From: Branchiostoma floridae
Taxonomy: Eukaryota > Chordata > Leptocardii > Amphioxiformes > Branchiostomatidae
Length of the DNA stretch: 40,776 bases
Direction of reading: 5' to 3'
Assembly (NCBI RefSeq): GCF_000003815.2
Contig: NC_049988.1
Span: forward strand, 19,570,094 to 19,610,869
The notes below the pieces were generated by a model. The model was given only the letters and a program-made list of their open reading frames with translations. It ran no database searches and was not told the DNA's origin. A program made the position numbers and the translations under genes. Shown here piece after piece: positions 9,759-21,125 of the stretch (the stretch's first letter is position 1; every line of letters starts with the position of its first letter).

Positions 9759-10371
9759 AGCTTAAGAATTTGAAATTCTTGCTGATGCAAAAAGATCTGT
9801 TGATCTTCTATGTATGATCTGAAAACTAAGGCGTGACTATATACCATTGTACAGTACCTGCTTCATATTGCTTTGGTGCCAATTCGTTACTAACATTCCA
9901 TTCATTTGTTATTTTTTACTAGTTTTTCTACTAAGAAAAAAGCCTTCAGAATGTTTGGGAAAAGTACATTGGCATTGCTATAATACTACTTTGCATTTTA
10001 CTGCTTAATGTTATAACGTACAGATACAGGCAGATATGGATACAGGTGCCATTTGGAACTATATTTCTATAACGCTAGGCTTTGCGTTTTGCTGGTTAGT
10101 TTACTGCGGATGGCTGGAGAGCCGCTGCCAGGGGTGGCTAGAGTTTCCGTTTGCCACCTATGGACGTCCTGAAAACAAGAACAGGGAAAATATGTGGAAT
10201 GATGTGCTTTGTCATGGTTTGTGGCGAGAGCTCTGATGATCCAACGTGATTATTGTGATGAATATATAATAAACATGTGACATATTTACTAGACAGAAGG
10301 GTTTCAGGAAATGAGACGACTAAAAGAGTACCTGGAACAGCCTGGCATATGAAGTAAAATCGGAAATCGCA
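9759..10371. other. Downstream flank of lectin 1
   Basis: Expected 3' UTR side of the minus-strand lectin. On that strand the frame after the premature stop stays open down to a TAG near 10139. I see no AATAAA or ATTAAA close behind the stop on the minus strand, so the transcript end is undefined. Confidence 0.35.
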
Positions 10372-13300
10372 TTATTCGTCGTTCCACTTGTCATCCATAT
10401 TGTATATCCAGTAATGAACGCAATCTTGGTTGCCACCCTGGCCGTTGTTTGGTTGTCCCGGAGCCCAGTTGTAGGTCCCAAGTGCAGAACCATCCACCCA
10501 CTCAAAGCTTCCCTCTTCGTGCTGATCATGCAGGCCGAACCAGAAGGCATACTTGTCGCTCACGGCATTGTGCAGGGAGATCAGGAAGGCGTTGGTCTCA
10601 GCGTCTCGGGGCATGGCGAGGGTGCCGCCGTCTTCACGACAAGCCGCGGCAGCATCGCTGAAGGTCTTAGGTGTATTGCGAAAGACCTTGTAGCAGATTC
10701 CGCTGAAAACTTCGTAACCTTTAGGACATGATGCTGAAAAAAAGTACAGTATGCCTTATTCAAAATATTTCCACTTTTAACGCTTAAACCTGTAATATTG
10801 CTTAGGTTGCCTTTAGCAGCCATAGGAATTAATGATGAAGAAAATGATATCATGCAATGGAGTAATCATAGGGTTTTAAATACCCGATGGTCAACTTTCC
10901 CCGCCTAAGGATATTTTATTTGTCACACATTATGTACAAAGTCATGATCAGAAGGCACAGGGCGACCGTCCAATCAGCGCTAGATCCACGCTGAATCATT
11001 ACAAGACAAGAATTTTCCATTGTTATTTGCAACACATTTGGATTCTTTCATTCTCGTATGATGTTGGTAAATAGACCACCACAAATAGTAAACATAAACA
11101 AAGCAACTCAAACCCAACTTACCTGGGGTTTTACTTTCCTCGTGAAGACGCTGCTCCAAGGCGGCGGTTCGGCTTCGCTCTTTGTCCAAGTCGCGCTTCA
11201 AGGCGTCAACAGTGGCGGACAGTTGGCGCATGTCGTCTTGGTCGCGCTTCAAGGCGTCAACAGTGGTGGCCAGTTGACGTATGTCGTCTTGGTCGCGCTT
11301 CAAGGCGTCAACTGTGTTGGATAGTTGGCGCATGTCGTCTTGGTCGCGCTTCAAGGCGTCAACAGCGGTGGACAGTTGGCGCATGTCGTCTTGGTCGCGC
11401 TTCAAGGCGTCAACAGTGGTGGCCAATCGGTGCATGTTGTCTTGGTCGCGCTTCAAGGCGTCAACTGTGGTGGATAGTTGGCGCATGTCGTCTTGGTCGC
11501 GCTTCAAGGCGTCAACAGCGGTGGACAGTTGGCGCATGTCGTCTTGGCTACGCTTCAAGGCGTCAACAGTGGTGGAAAGTTGGCGTATGTCGTCTTGGTC
11601 GCGCTTCAAGGCGTCAACAGTGGTGGACATGTCGTCTTGGCTGCGCTTCCAGGCGTCAACAGTGGTGGACAGTTGGCGCATGTCGTCTTGGTCGCGCTTC
11701 AAGGCATCAACAGTGGTGCACAGTTGGCGTATCTCCTAAAGACGATCACCAAACTTAATATGAAAATTAATTGAAAACAGCAGCATGTTCAGTAATCCCA
11801 TAAAAAAACACATCAGAAACAGCGTAAGAATTGCTTGCAAACAACTTAGTGATACAAGAGTGTTTACCTCTTTATTGATGAACGTCAGAGGGGCGAGTCC
11901 CACGGTCAACAGGCTCAGCAGAACGGCAATACCGGCGGCGATACTGTACTGGTGGGAGCGGATGAAGCTACAGAGGCTACGGCGGCCGCTGGCTTCAACC
12001 TGATACGTGCGGTCTGGTGGGAGGATAACTGAGATTAAGTTCTTATACCGACCCAGAAAGTTCGTAAATTATAGATAAATAGGTGAAAAAAGTACCTATG
12101 GCAGAGGAAATTAATGGTTTGCTCCCGATTACTTAAGCCCCGTTGGTAAAGATTCTCTTTTTTTCTAACATCAGTGGAATGATACAACGAAATACAGTTT
12201 TTTTTTTTTTTACTCAATGGTCACCACGTAACAAGGCCTGAAGGCCACTCAAGGTTACGGGTTACATGATTGGAACTGTAACAGCAACTCTTCGCCCTAG
12301 GTCAGAAACCAGCTGCAGGTCAGACCAGCCCAATTGCTAACTATGAGTGAGGACTGACCCAATAGGCGAAGCAGGGATTACGAGGGCTGCTCGGGAGATT
12401 CCCTACCCCTATTTTGGCCGGAATGGTTTGATCCGCTCGGGTGGATGTTCGCACATGTGGCGGGTTCTTTAACGTGCATAGGGTATGGCTCTCCCCACAC
12501 ACGGGACCTCCATTTAACGTCCTATCCGAGGGACAACTCATTTTTCACTTGAGTAAAGTGAGGAAAGTCGTGTAAAGTGCCTTTCCCAAGGGCACAAGAC
12601 CGGCAACACGGCAGGCGGATTCGAACCGGCGATCTCTCGGTCACGGGCCGAATAAACTACCACTGTGCTACGCGGCCCCACTAATTTATATATACCACCA
12701 GTTTATATATAATATAATGTAAAATTAGAAATTAATACATTGTTAGCATCATATTGTGATTATACAGATTTACATTGTGCAAGCACAGTTATAGCTAGTG
12801 AACAAAGAAGTAAAAAAAATCAACCTAAAAAATTCTCGTCGCAGGTTGTTGTTAGGTTCAGTCGGTTAAGCAGAAAATAGAAACATTTTCCTTGGCCTTA
12901 ATGACATATTAGCAACAAAACATTAGATGAGAATTGCTACATTTAGCATATTTTAAAATTTTCAATTGCGGTGTTGATAATGTTTTTTTCACAAGCGGTC
13001 CGCACAGAAAGAAGAGTGGAGTAGTAAAATTTTCCCTTTGTATTGCGGCATTTGAGCGTTTCATTGCATATCATGAATATCTAAGATAGAGGTAATAACA
13101 TACAGGTAACGGTATAAGTCTGGTCCTGAACAAATGTGCTCAAATAATTCACCAATGACCTTCTATTCTATTTTATTTTTGTTCATGAATTCCTTGCGGA
13201 GATGGAACATGTCACGACGCATTTATGCTTTGACTTCTAACGCATTTATGCTTTGACTCCTAACGCATTCACTTGAAATTTGTGGTAAGTAACAATGGAA

Positions 13301-14379
13301 AATTCTTTTCGTAAGTAAAATAAGCTGCTCCCTGTAGTCTTGTAATGATTCAGTGTGAATCTGGCGCTGATTGGACGGTTGTGCTGATACTGGCTTTTAT
13401 GTCATACCTGTGAAGCGAAAACGTTCGATACGGGTGTTCCGGACCGGGCCATAACTTCCGTATCGCACAGGTTCGAAAGGCGTATCGAAAAGTTCGAATA
13501 CCTGATTCGGACGTTGGAACATTACTTTTGCAACACTTTTCGTTCGAGGGCACGAAATTTGTTCACCTTCTGTCGCATTTCGCATCAAACATGGGTTTTC
13601 TCAGGTGGGTATGACATAAATAAATACAACACGGTGTATTCCGCATCACCCTCGGTCTCAGCCCTCCCGCAGGTCGGATCACCCTCCGGCCTTCGGCTGT
13701 CGGGCGATCCTTCCAGAGGTCGGGCTGGTACCTCTGGTGATACGGAATACACCGTGTTGTATTCTATATGTACATAAGGTATGGCAAATGAATATCTTTA
13801 GGCGGGGAAAGTTGGCTATTGGATATTTACTACCCTGAAAATTATCCGTGGTTGATCATACACCAGTTCTGCTTGAAAATAAAATCTGCTAATGTTACAA
13901 ATGCCTTTTTTACTGACAAAAACAGACAAGTTACAAGAACGTTCGCTACCTGCAGTCGTGTGCGTTGCGTGACGTTTCACCTCCTCGGCTTCTTCGCACG
14001 TGTCTGAAGACTCGCCGAGCCCTTCTTGCCCGTTGTCAGAAGCGCCGTTGCCATGGCGGACACGCCCGCGTGAACCACCCTGAAGGACAGGAGGGGTTTG
14101 GGGCGGCGGCCCGCTGGTTCCCACCTCCCCCTGGGGTGACTCCTGCTTCCGCCCCACCCCACGTAAAGACGGCGGCAAATCTTCATCTTTGATTGTGTAG
14201 TACACTCTCTCTGCTTCTGCGTACGTGTCTGAAGAAGTTCCCTGGTCTTGCTGCCGCTTGTCAGAGACGCCTTTAGGCTGATGGACAGGATCCGGAGGGG
14301 GTTGGGGCAGCGGCCGGCTGGTTTGGCCGCACTCAGGGCGCGAGAAAGGGGACCGGACAGGCTCTGCTTGCTCGTACAT
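10372..14379 (-). CDS. Type II membrane C-type lectin receptor (lectin 1), truncated C-terminus
   Basis: Four exons on the minus strand, 14379-13950, 12013-11868, 11735-11123 and 10733-10372, join in phases 1, 0, 1 into 516 aa. The first ATG gives MYEQAEPVRSP; upstream in-frame sequence has no other ATG back to 14460. Exon 1 is a Pro-rich cytoplasmic tail with the motif ERVYYTIKDEDL. Exon 2 holds a transmembrane segment (YSIAAGIAVLLSLLTVGLA). Exon 3 is a stalk of ten or more KRDQDDMRQLSTTVDAL repeats. Exon 4 is the lectin domain: CPKGYEVF, GICYK, AACREDGGTLAM, FWFGLHD, GQPNN (QPN in the place of EPN/QPD), QDCVHYW and KWND. An in-frame TAA follows KWNDE; beyond it the same frame continues CDFRFYFICQ, so the last two conserved cysteines are lost. 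Sugar binding and surface recognition are the family role; ligand unknown. It may be a functional truncation, a null allele or a sequencing error. Confidence 0.88.
10876..11040. repeat. Inverted copy of lectin intron 1 sequence (in intron 3)
   Basis: CCGTCCAATCAGCGCTAGAT, then CTGAATCATTACAAGAC, is the reverse complement of 13337-13380. CAACTTTCCCCGCCTAAGGA is the reverse complement of sequence at 13797-13815. The two arms enclose exons 2 and 3 of lectin 1. In intron 1 the copy is split by transposons at 13386-13770. Confidence 0.7.
11160..11735 (-). repeat. 51-bp coding tandem repeat (17-aa stalk repeat)
   Basis: Ten units of 51 bp plus partial ends encode K-R-D-Q-D-D-M-R-Q-L-S-T-T-V-D-A-L on the minus strand. 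One unit near 11629 is 9 bp shorter (14 aa). Hydrophobic residues at positions 7, 10, 14 and 17 of the unit suggest a coiled coil. The antisense open frames at 11281-11739 are shadows of this repeat. Confidence 0.92.
12198..12681 (-). mobile_element. tRNA-derived SINE, copy 1
   Basis: Read on the minus strand it starts GTGGGGCCGCGTAGCACAGT (A box TAGCACAGTGG), has the B box GGTTCGAATCC, a body with TTAAAGAACCCGCCACATG, and an A-rich tail (T run at 12198-12211 on the plus strand). Nearly the same body is seen at 39724-40238. It lies in intron 1 of lectin 1. Pol III transcription and LINE-dependent retrotransposition are family knowledge. Confidence 0.85.
13400..13616. mobile_element. Palindromic repeat TGTCATACC, copy 1
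   Basis: Starts TGTCATACCTGTGAAGCGAA and ends TTTTCTCAGGTGGGTATGACA; the ends are inverted repeats. Inside are GTTCGATACGGGTGTTCCGG and its relatives. Copies are at 20196-20438 and 32737-32967; fragments are at 2850 and 4250. Inserted in the intron 1 arm of the lectin inverted repeat. Confidence 0.6.
13624..13763. mobile_element. Short hairpin MITE AATACAACACGGTGTATTCCG, copy 1
   Basis: About 140 bp with inverted ends AATACAACACGGTGTATTCC and GGAATACACCGTGTTGTATT, and an inner G/C-rich part that is again palindromic. Related copies at 20118-20188 (left part deleted) and 33241-33355. In all three cases it sits next to the TGTCATACC repeat, so the two may be parts of one larger element. Confidence 0.65.
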
Positions 14380-15158
14380 TTGGGCAGTACTGTGCAGACA
14401 ACCGTCGCGCAGTGTATAAGTTTGAAAAATACCTTGATTAGTCTGATGACGTAAGGTCACACTTACTTTTATGTGGAGGGATCACGTGGCATTAGGTGGT
14501 GCGAATGGCATTTTGTTTTTCTGCAAGAGGCAGACTAATTTTCTTGGAAAAGAAGTTAATCTGAGAAACATGAAAAGGTTTGTGCGTGATAACTCAATGT
14601 AGTTATGGAATTCCCGTGTTTTTCAGGAGACATTGCAGACCCTCCCCGCCATTTTTGCTAAAACATGTTAAGAGTGCTAATGATGTAGCGCTGTGTGCTG
14701 ATGTAACTTACAATTCAGTACAACTGTAACAGCATTTCACACAGAGATGGTCTAGAGGCGGGAATTAAACCGGGAAAATTAGCTGTGGTGCTTGGCAGCG
14801 CGGCTGAGCGACGGAATTTGTATGGTACTTAGAAAAAGGGTTGGTGTTGTTGGCCCGACGGTCTGGTTACATTTTGCCTCAGCTCCTGGTGGTTGACCTT
14901 GGTACTGCAGTTGGGCTTCCTGTTTTAGTATCTTTGACCCCTGATATGATATTGTCTGGATTTTTTTTTGTGTGATATATAGTATTTAACGTAAGATGAA
15001 AGTGATGTAATTTCGACCGCCTTGCAGCATGCCCTGGAACTGCAGGGGCGGTTTGGTCACAATCTTCTCCACCAACATCTGCTTGGTTAGTACTTCTGTG
15101 CCAACATCTACTTGGCTTGGGCTTTTATTGTCTCTGTCTCTGTCTCTGTCCGAGAGGG
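14380..15158. other. Upstream region of lectin 1
   Basis: Probable 5' UTR or promoter side of the minus-strand lectin. No TATA box is convincingly placed, and no exon or repeat family is recognised, apart from a short TCTCTG repeat near 15130-15150. Confidence 0.35.
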
Positions 15159-15769
15159 TGTAAGATGACTTGCGAGACGTGAAACATAGTTCAAGACGAA
15201 CATCCCCATGCAGTATGCACAGATTATGTAGAAGACGCTGCATATAATCACTGATGAAATGTTGATGTGGAATTCTGCCAAAGGATGGAAATTTCTCAAA
15301 TAAAATACCTGTAATATGGTGGAGAATACCATCAGTTGAAACAGATTACGCCCATCACAACCTCATCACGCTAATAAATGGCACCAAATTACGAAAGTTT
15401 CACATACCTCAAGGAGGTATGAGGTCTCCGAACTCTTGTTCTCTATGCAGTCTTTCATTCTATGATTGTAACTTAGTATTACAGGAACAAAGCATTGTAA
15501 GCCCATCAATATGTACTAGTACCAATCATTCGACCAAGCGATCGACTTGTCTTGATTCTGGCATATAACAAACATAATTTGTGATAGACGAGTCTTGAGT
15601 TAAAATCCTCACCTCCACCAACCATATTTTTACAGTCCCTTGAGTGATTATTGAGACCAGGTAAGTACGGATGTATATACAAACTTTGCATGGGTATTAC
15701 CGATTTCCAGTGAACATACACACAAGCTTATACCACTCTTTTGTATATCAAACACCGCATCTACCGTAA

Positions 15770-15876
15770 ACGCCCAAGGCTGCAGGATATCGCACACAAC
15801 TAGACGTTTCAACATACGCAAGGGAAAAACTAAAACGACGTCGTCGGAGAAACACCTGTGCCATTTTCAGCCCAAT
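15770..15876 (+). promoter_or_regulatory. 5' UTR exon of Reeler copy C
   Basis: The stretch from CGCCCAAGGCTG to CAGCCCAAT|GTGAGTACG is nearly the same as 22700-22808 and ends in the donor shared with copy B. A TGTATATCAAA string at 15742 could be a TATA-like element. The transcription start is not defined by the sequence. Confidence 0.5.
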
Positions 15877-16433
15877 GTGAGTACGATATTAGCGTTGTCT
15901 TCTTGTACAGTTCCTGCATTTTACCTAATTTAGTTATAGCTTCTTCCAGACCTATTCAACGTGTTGCTGGAAAAGTCGCTCGAATTGGGAGATCAGTTGG
16001 CCAGATTTAAGAATAAGACATGCGGGTAAAAAAAAAACCTCTAAGGGCGCTGGTTAAGGTCACATTTTTTAGCCTGGACCCAGCCGATCAGCTTTAGGAA
16101 ACGAAAAGTGTGATACAAAAGACACCAAACTACACAAGACCTAAAAATAATAGTCGTGGGCATTACTTATGTAATATATTATTCTCACGTATACATTTCT
16201 ATTTTCCGTTTCCACGAACACCCCGACCGTGCCTCAGTTTGTAAATGTGATGTAAGCCTAAATCCGTTTGGCAAATGATTCTCTCAAAATGGTAAAATTC
16301 GATTCCAGTCTAGATCTGGAGCTGGTAGAGTAAAATTGTCCCTGTCTGTCGCAAGACTGGTGTTCCGTGTACAGTTTATATGAACGTGCCTTCAATACAT
16401 GGCGTCACGGGTGGTGACTAGTAGTAAAGCTAG

Positions 16434-16743
16434 GGGCACAACCCGCCGTACGTGCAAATACGTGCTGTCTACATGCCAAAACGTGAGCAATCTTTTGGGA
16501 TCCCTATGTGGAAAGTACCGCCTCCTTACGAACTCGTACGGAATCCGACAGATTTCGGAGCACGCAGACACGCCGTAGAACCGTTACGTGCAGGCAAAAC
16601 GTCGTGTGCCATCGGGCTGCGGGTTCGCCCCCCGTACGTGCGACGCGCCTGCCCTGTACAGCCCGAACGTTTTCAGAAATACTTGACTGACGTGGCCTCC
16701 CAAAAAGCGAACGGACAAATTGCACGTACGGCGGGTTGTGCCC
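16434..16743. mobile_element. MITE GGGCACAACCCGCCGTACG, copy 1
   Basis: Left end GGGCACAACCCGCCGTACGT and right end CGTACGGCGGGTTGTGCCC are inverted repeats. A shorter diverged copy is at 28076-28296. It lies in intron 1 of copy C. Open frames through it are chance. Confidence 0.7.
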
Positions 16744-16888
16744 TCAGCTTAATGACACGTTTTGTCCTCAACATTCACAGCACTTGACTTGTATGGGTGT
16801 CATTTTTTTCCTGTCGCAAACTTGCAGGTGACTTTATTTTTCTTAATTTTTCCTCTCACAGTAAAGTCCTGCCCCGAGACCTGTCAGC

Positions 16889-19800
16889 ATGTTAGGGTTA
16901 GTTCTCCTGTCCATGGTGGTGAGCTCCCAGGCCTTTCCCTCCTTTACCAGTGGCCTCGAGGCAGCTTGCAGCTCTTGTGATGGCATCCCGGAACACGATT
17001 CAGTTGTTCCCCAGCAAAGCTACAATCCGCTTGATGTGTTATACGAAATTGACGAGGACGGATCTTTCATACACAGTATGTTTAAGAAGACACAAACACT
17101 CATTGCACACACAAACGCACACACAGGCATACACACACAGAAACGCACACACAGGCATACATACACACGCGCAGAGATAGAGAGAGAGAGTACCAGTGTG
17201 ACACAGCGATACACACAAACACGCACGCGCGCGCGCGCGCACACACACACACACACACGTAAACACGCACACACATGTACACAGACACACACACACACAC
17301 TCATGCTCACACACGAGATTATTTCTACACTTTTTGTTTGATTATGACATCATGTCAATACGTTAAGTTTCTCTGAAGTCCATATGTGTTGCCATGGTTA
17401 CCTTTGCTCCAATCGTACTGAAATACCTGTTTTTAAAGATTGAAGATCTGTATTCTTGAATAACCGAATGTTAACTCCAGTGTATCATTTATACAAATTT
17501 TTATATGATGCTGAGGCCTAGAAAAAATGTTGCGTTTCCTGTTTTTTGACCCACCCTAGATAAACCTGCCGACCCTATCCTGTTTTTGTTTTGGGGCGCG
17601 GGTTGGGGGCAGTGGACTGGAGTCACATATTCACATAGTTACCTGTTTTTTTTTATCCTGCTTCATATTCGAGTAAGAGAACTGCTTGTCCTTGTGAAGG
17701 ATAAATGTATCCACAGATTTGTAACCATTATGCGTAAAGTTAACGTTTGGTATTGGAAATATAAGTGTCCTCATGCATTTCACTGGATTTTGGACCAAAG
17801 TCTTGAAAAAAATCCTACCTACCTACCTACCTACCCTATTTCTTTCAGGACTGAAACAGGAAACTTTTTTCCTAGGCCTGAGCTCCTTCCGCGTGTGATC
17901 GATATGGACTGTACCGGCATAGATTTCACAATTCCATCTTATAATATTTTTTCTTAGTTAAGATCAGCAGCGATCGCCCTTTCCGTGGGTTTATGATCAA
18001 GCCTTCATCAGCTGGCTTTTTCGGGGTACGTTCTTAAAATTGCGTTATTGTTTCTATCATTACCTTCGCTAGTTACCTAGAAGGTTATATTTTCGGTATC
18101 GTTTGTGTATGTATGTGTGTGTGTGTGTGTGTGCGTGTGTGTTTATTGTGTGTGTGTGTGTGTGTGTGTGATAGTGTGTTTATTGTGTGTGTGTGTGTTT
18201 GTGTTTGATAGTGTGTTTGTGTGTGTATGTGTGTCTGTGTGTGTATGCGTGAGTCTGTGTGTGTGTATTATAATATGTGTGTCTGTGTGAGTGTGTGTGT
18301 ATTTCTGTGTGTGTGTGTCTGTGTGTGTGTGCGTCTGTGTGTGTGCATGTGTGTGTGTGTGTGTGTGTGTGTTTGTGTGACTGTGTGTATGTAATGTATG
18401 TGTGTGTGTGTGTGGGTGGGGGGGGGGGGGTGACCAGCATAACTCCAGAATGTCTCTAGATGTATTGTATAATACTTGGTATGTGGGTAGGTCTTAAAAC
18501 GATTAGATTTTGAACCCTCTAGCGTCTTGCTATCGTCTTGCAGCGAAACTTCCGGGTTTAATATCTTGAGTTATGGACATGATCCGGTCGTGATTTGGAG
18601 GTTGTTGATAGCTGTAGGGGCAAAGGGCAATTGGTGTATTACGCCACAAAGCAGTTACTGGATATGATTTTGGAACGGTCAGATGTTTCAACTGGGGTAG
18701 CGCCAAATCCCAACTTAACACTTACAGAAAGTTCCAGGCGTTGCCCCCCCCCCCTCCTTCCTGTTAAGTGTGGGATTGTATATTCTCTGATGTATAGCCT
18801 CTCTGACCCCCCGTTCGAACCAGCGTGGCTCGCGGTCTAGGATATCTAGATATCGGTGGATTGGAGGTTGAAGGAGTGTCCCTGGTTGTGTTTTAGGTGG
18901 TGGAAAATGGCGGAGGAGTAGTTGGTACGGCTAGGTTTGCAATGTTCTTTATACCTTGCCTGTAGTGGCCGGCTGGTCTCACCAATATTCATGGGTTAAA
19001 CCTGTTCTTCAACTAGATCTCTTTTACATATCAATTCACAGCTAGGATATAAAAACCCTCTCCTACAAGATTTCTCCAGTGTCACTGACGAAAACTGGTG
19101 GATACCAGTTGAAACGTCTGACCGTTTCCAAAATCATATCCAGTTGCTTGTAATGAGTAACTGCTTTTTGGCGTATCTTATTACCTGGATGTCTAACCTT
19201 CATCGAAGTGGTGTATTAGGCCCCCAGTGGCTTTTTTTAAACTGCAGGAGCAGGTCTAGTTTCAGACTTTGAAGGAAAATAACTCATAAAAGGATCATCA
19301 TATTTTTGGTATTTTTGCAGATAGATTCAGTGATGATTGATATGATTTAATGGTAATTATGCAAATTGGAAATTAATTCGCATAATTAACGAGAAAATAG
19401 TCTAAACCCGCTTTATTCAACACGTCGGTAGAACGTACTGCGCCTGCGCGAACCCTGGTGGTTTGGTCAACGTTGCATTGAAATCCCGCTTGTTGCACAG
19501 TATATGTTAGAGACATCGTTTCATGTAAAACGTACACGGGATTTTACCCTTATACTTTCTTAATGCGGTCCTTTAGTAAACCGGGAGTTTAGCATGTCTA
19601 TACTTTTCGCACAGGCGCAGTACGTTCCGGTGACGTGCTGCTTTATCCCATCATAGGACTGTTGCAACATGTGATAAGAATGTTGATAGATGAATAGCAT
19701 GGGAAATTTGCATAATTAATGAGAAAATGCTATAATACCGCTAAAGTAAATAACTGGAATTTCTTACTTGTGGAATTTGGAAGTAATGTACAGGTGAACA

Positions 19801-21054
19801 TCATTAAGTATGCAAATGAGGATCTAATTTTCATGATTTATCAAGAAATGCGATTAAAGCCTTCTGACTGGACAAAGATTGTGTACGTCTGTTATCTGGG
19901 TGGAGGAGATGATCAACTTATATAATTTATGCAAAAGAGGAACTTATTTGCATAAGTAATGACAAACACAATTAATACACCAGTTGTAAAGGTAAAATCA
20001 TTTGGCGAAGGCATAGGGTCGTAAAATTCTAGTTTCCGTTATGAAAACCACGAGGGAAATCGCCTGCTGCTTTAGTGGATCTGTTTGTTATCAACCGGTC
20101 TTTACCATATATATAGAATACAACAACTGCAGGTCGGATCGCCCGAGGGCTGGGACCGAGGGTGATGCGGAATACACCGTGTTGTATTTTATTTATGTCA
20201 TACCAACCTGAGAAAACACATTTTCGATGCGAAATGCGCTAAAAGTTGGTGACCTCGAACAGGAGTTGTTCCAACAGCAATGTTCCAACGTTCGAATCAG
20301 GTATTCGAAGTTCGACCGCGCCGCACTCGGCGTGTGCATAGTATGTTCTAATTATTCGATGGAAGCCTGTGTGATACGGCTCTTTATCAACCGGTCCGGA
20401 ACACCTGTATCGAACGTTTTCGCGGCCCGGGTATGATATAAAAGTACATACACTACATATATATTCTACCTCTCGTGGCTATGTGACATTTATACCCCCC
20501 CCCCCTCTGTTTTCCCAGCTTGGCGAGAATACGACGCTCCTTCACTGTGACGACGGCTTGGATGCGCTCACCCACAAGAACGCCATTGACAAGGTTTCCA
20601 TCACTACGATGTTCATAAGAACAGCAAATGAACCTCGATGGATAAGCTTCAGGTATTCTTATAGACCGACCAATCAGCATGAGATACTCATCTATATAGA
20701 CCGATCAGCATAGCGTACTCATTTCTATAGACCAATCAGCATGATGTACTAATCTATATTGACCAATCAGCATGATATACTCATTTATATAGACCAATCA
20801 GCATTATTTACTAATCTATATCGACCAATCACCAGGAAGTACTCCTTTCTACTAATCACTATGAGATACTAGTACTCATTCTTATAGACCAATCAGCATG
20901 GCCTATTCATTCTTTTAGGCCGGTCAGCATGCATGCGTTATATCCAATCAGTGTGAAGAACAAAATGCTATCAGCATGAAATAATTATGTAAACCAATGA
21001 AGCATGGGGGAATTATATAGACCAATTAAACACAAGGCAATCAATATGCACAAG

Positions 21055-21125
<71 letters not shown>

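Noticed and set aside
11281-11739. 152-aa plus-strand open frame with SWSRFKAST repeats
   Set aside because: Antisense shadow of the lectin 1 stalk repeat; the unit is 51 bp, so several frames stay open. The minus strand is fixed by splice phases and the flanking lectin exons.
14379-14460. Longer N-terminus of lectin 1 starting at 14460
   Set aside because: That codon is GTG; the first ATG in the frame is at 14379.
16452-16787. 111-aa frame before copy C
   Set aside because: Runs across a palindromic MITE (16434-16743) with open frames on both strands; no domain seen.
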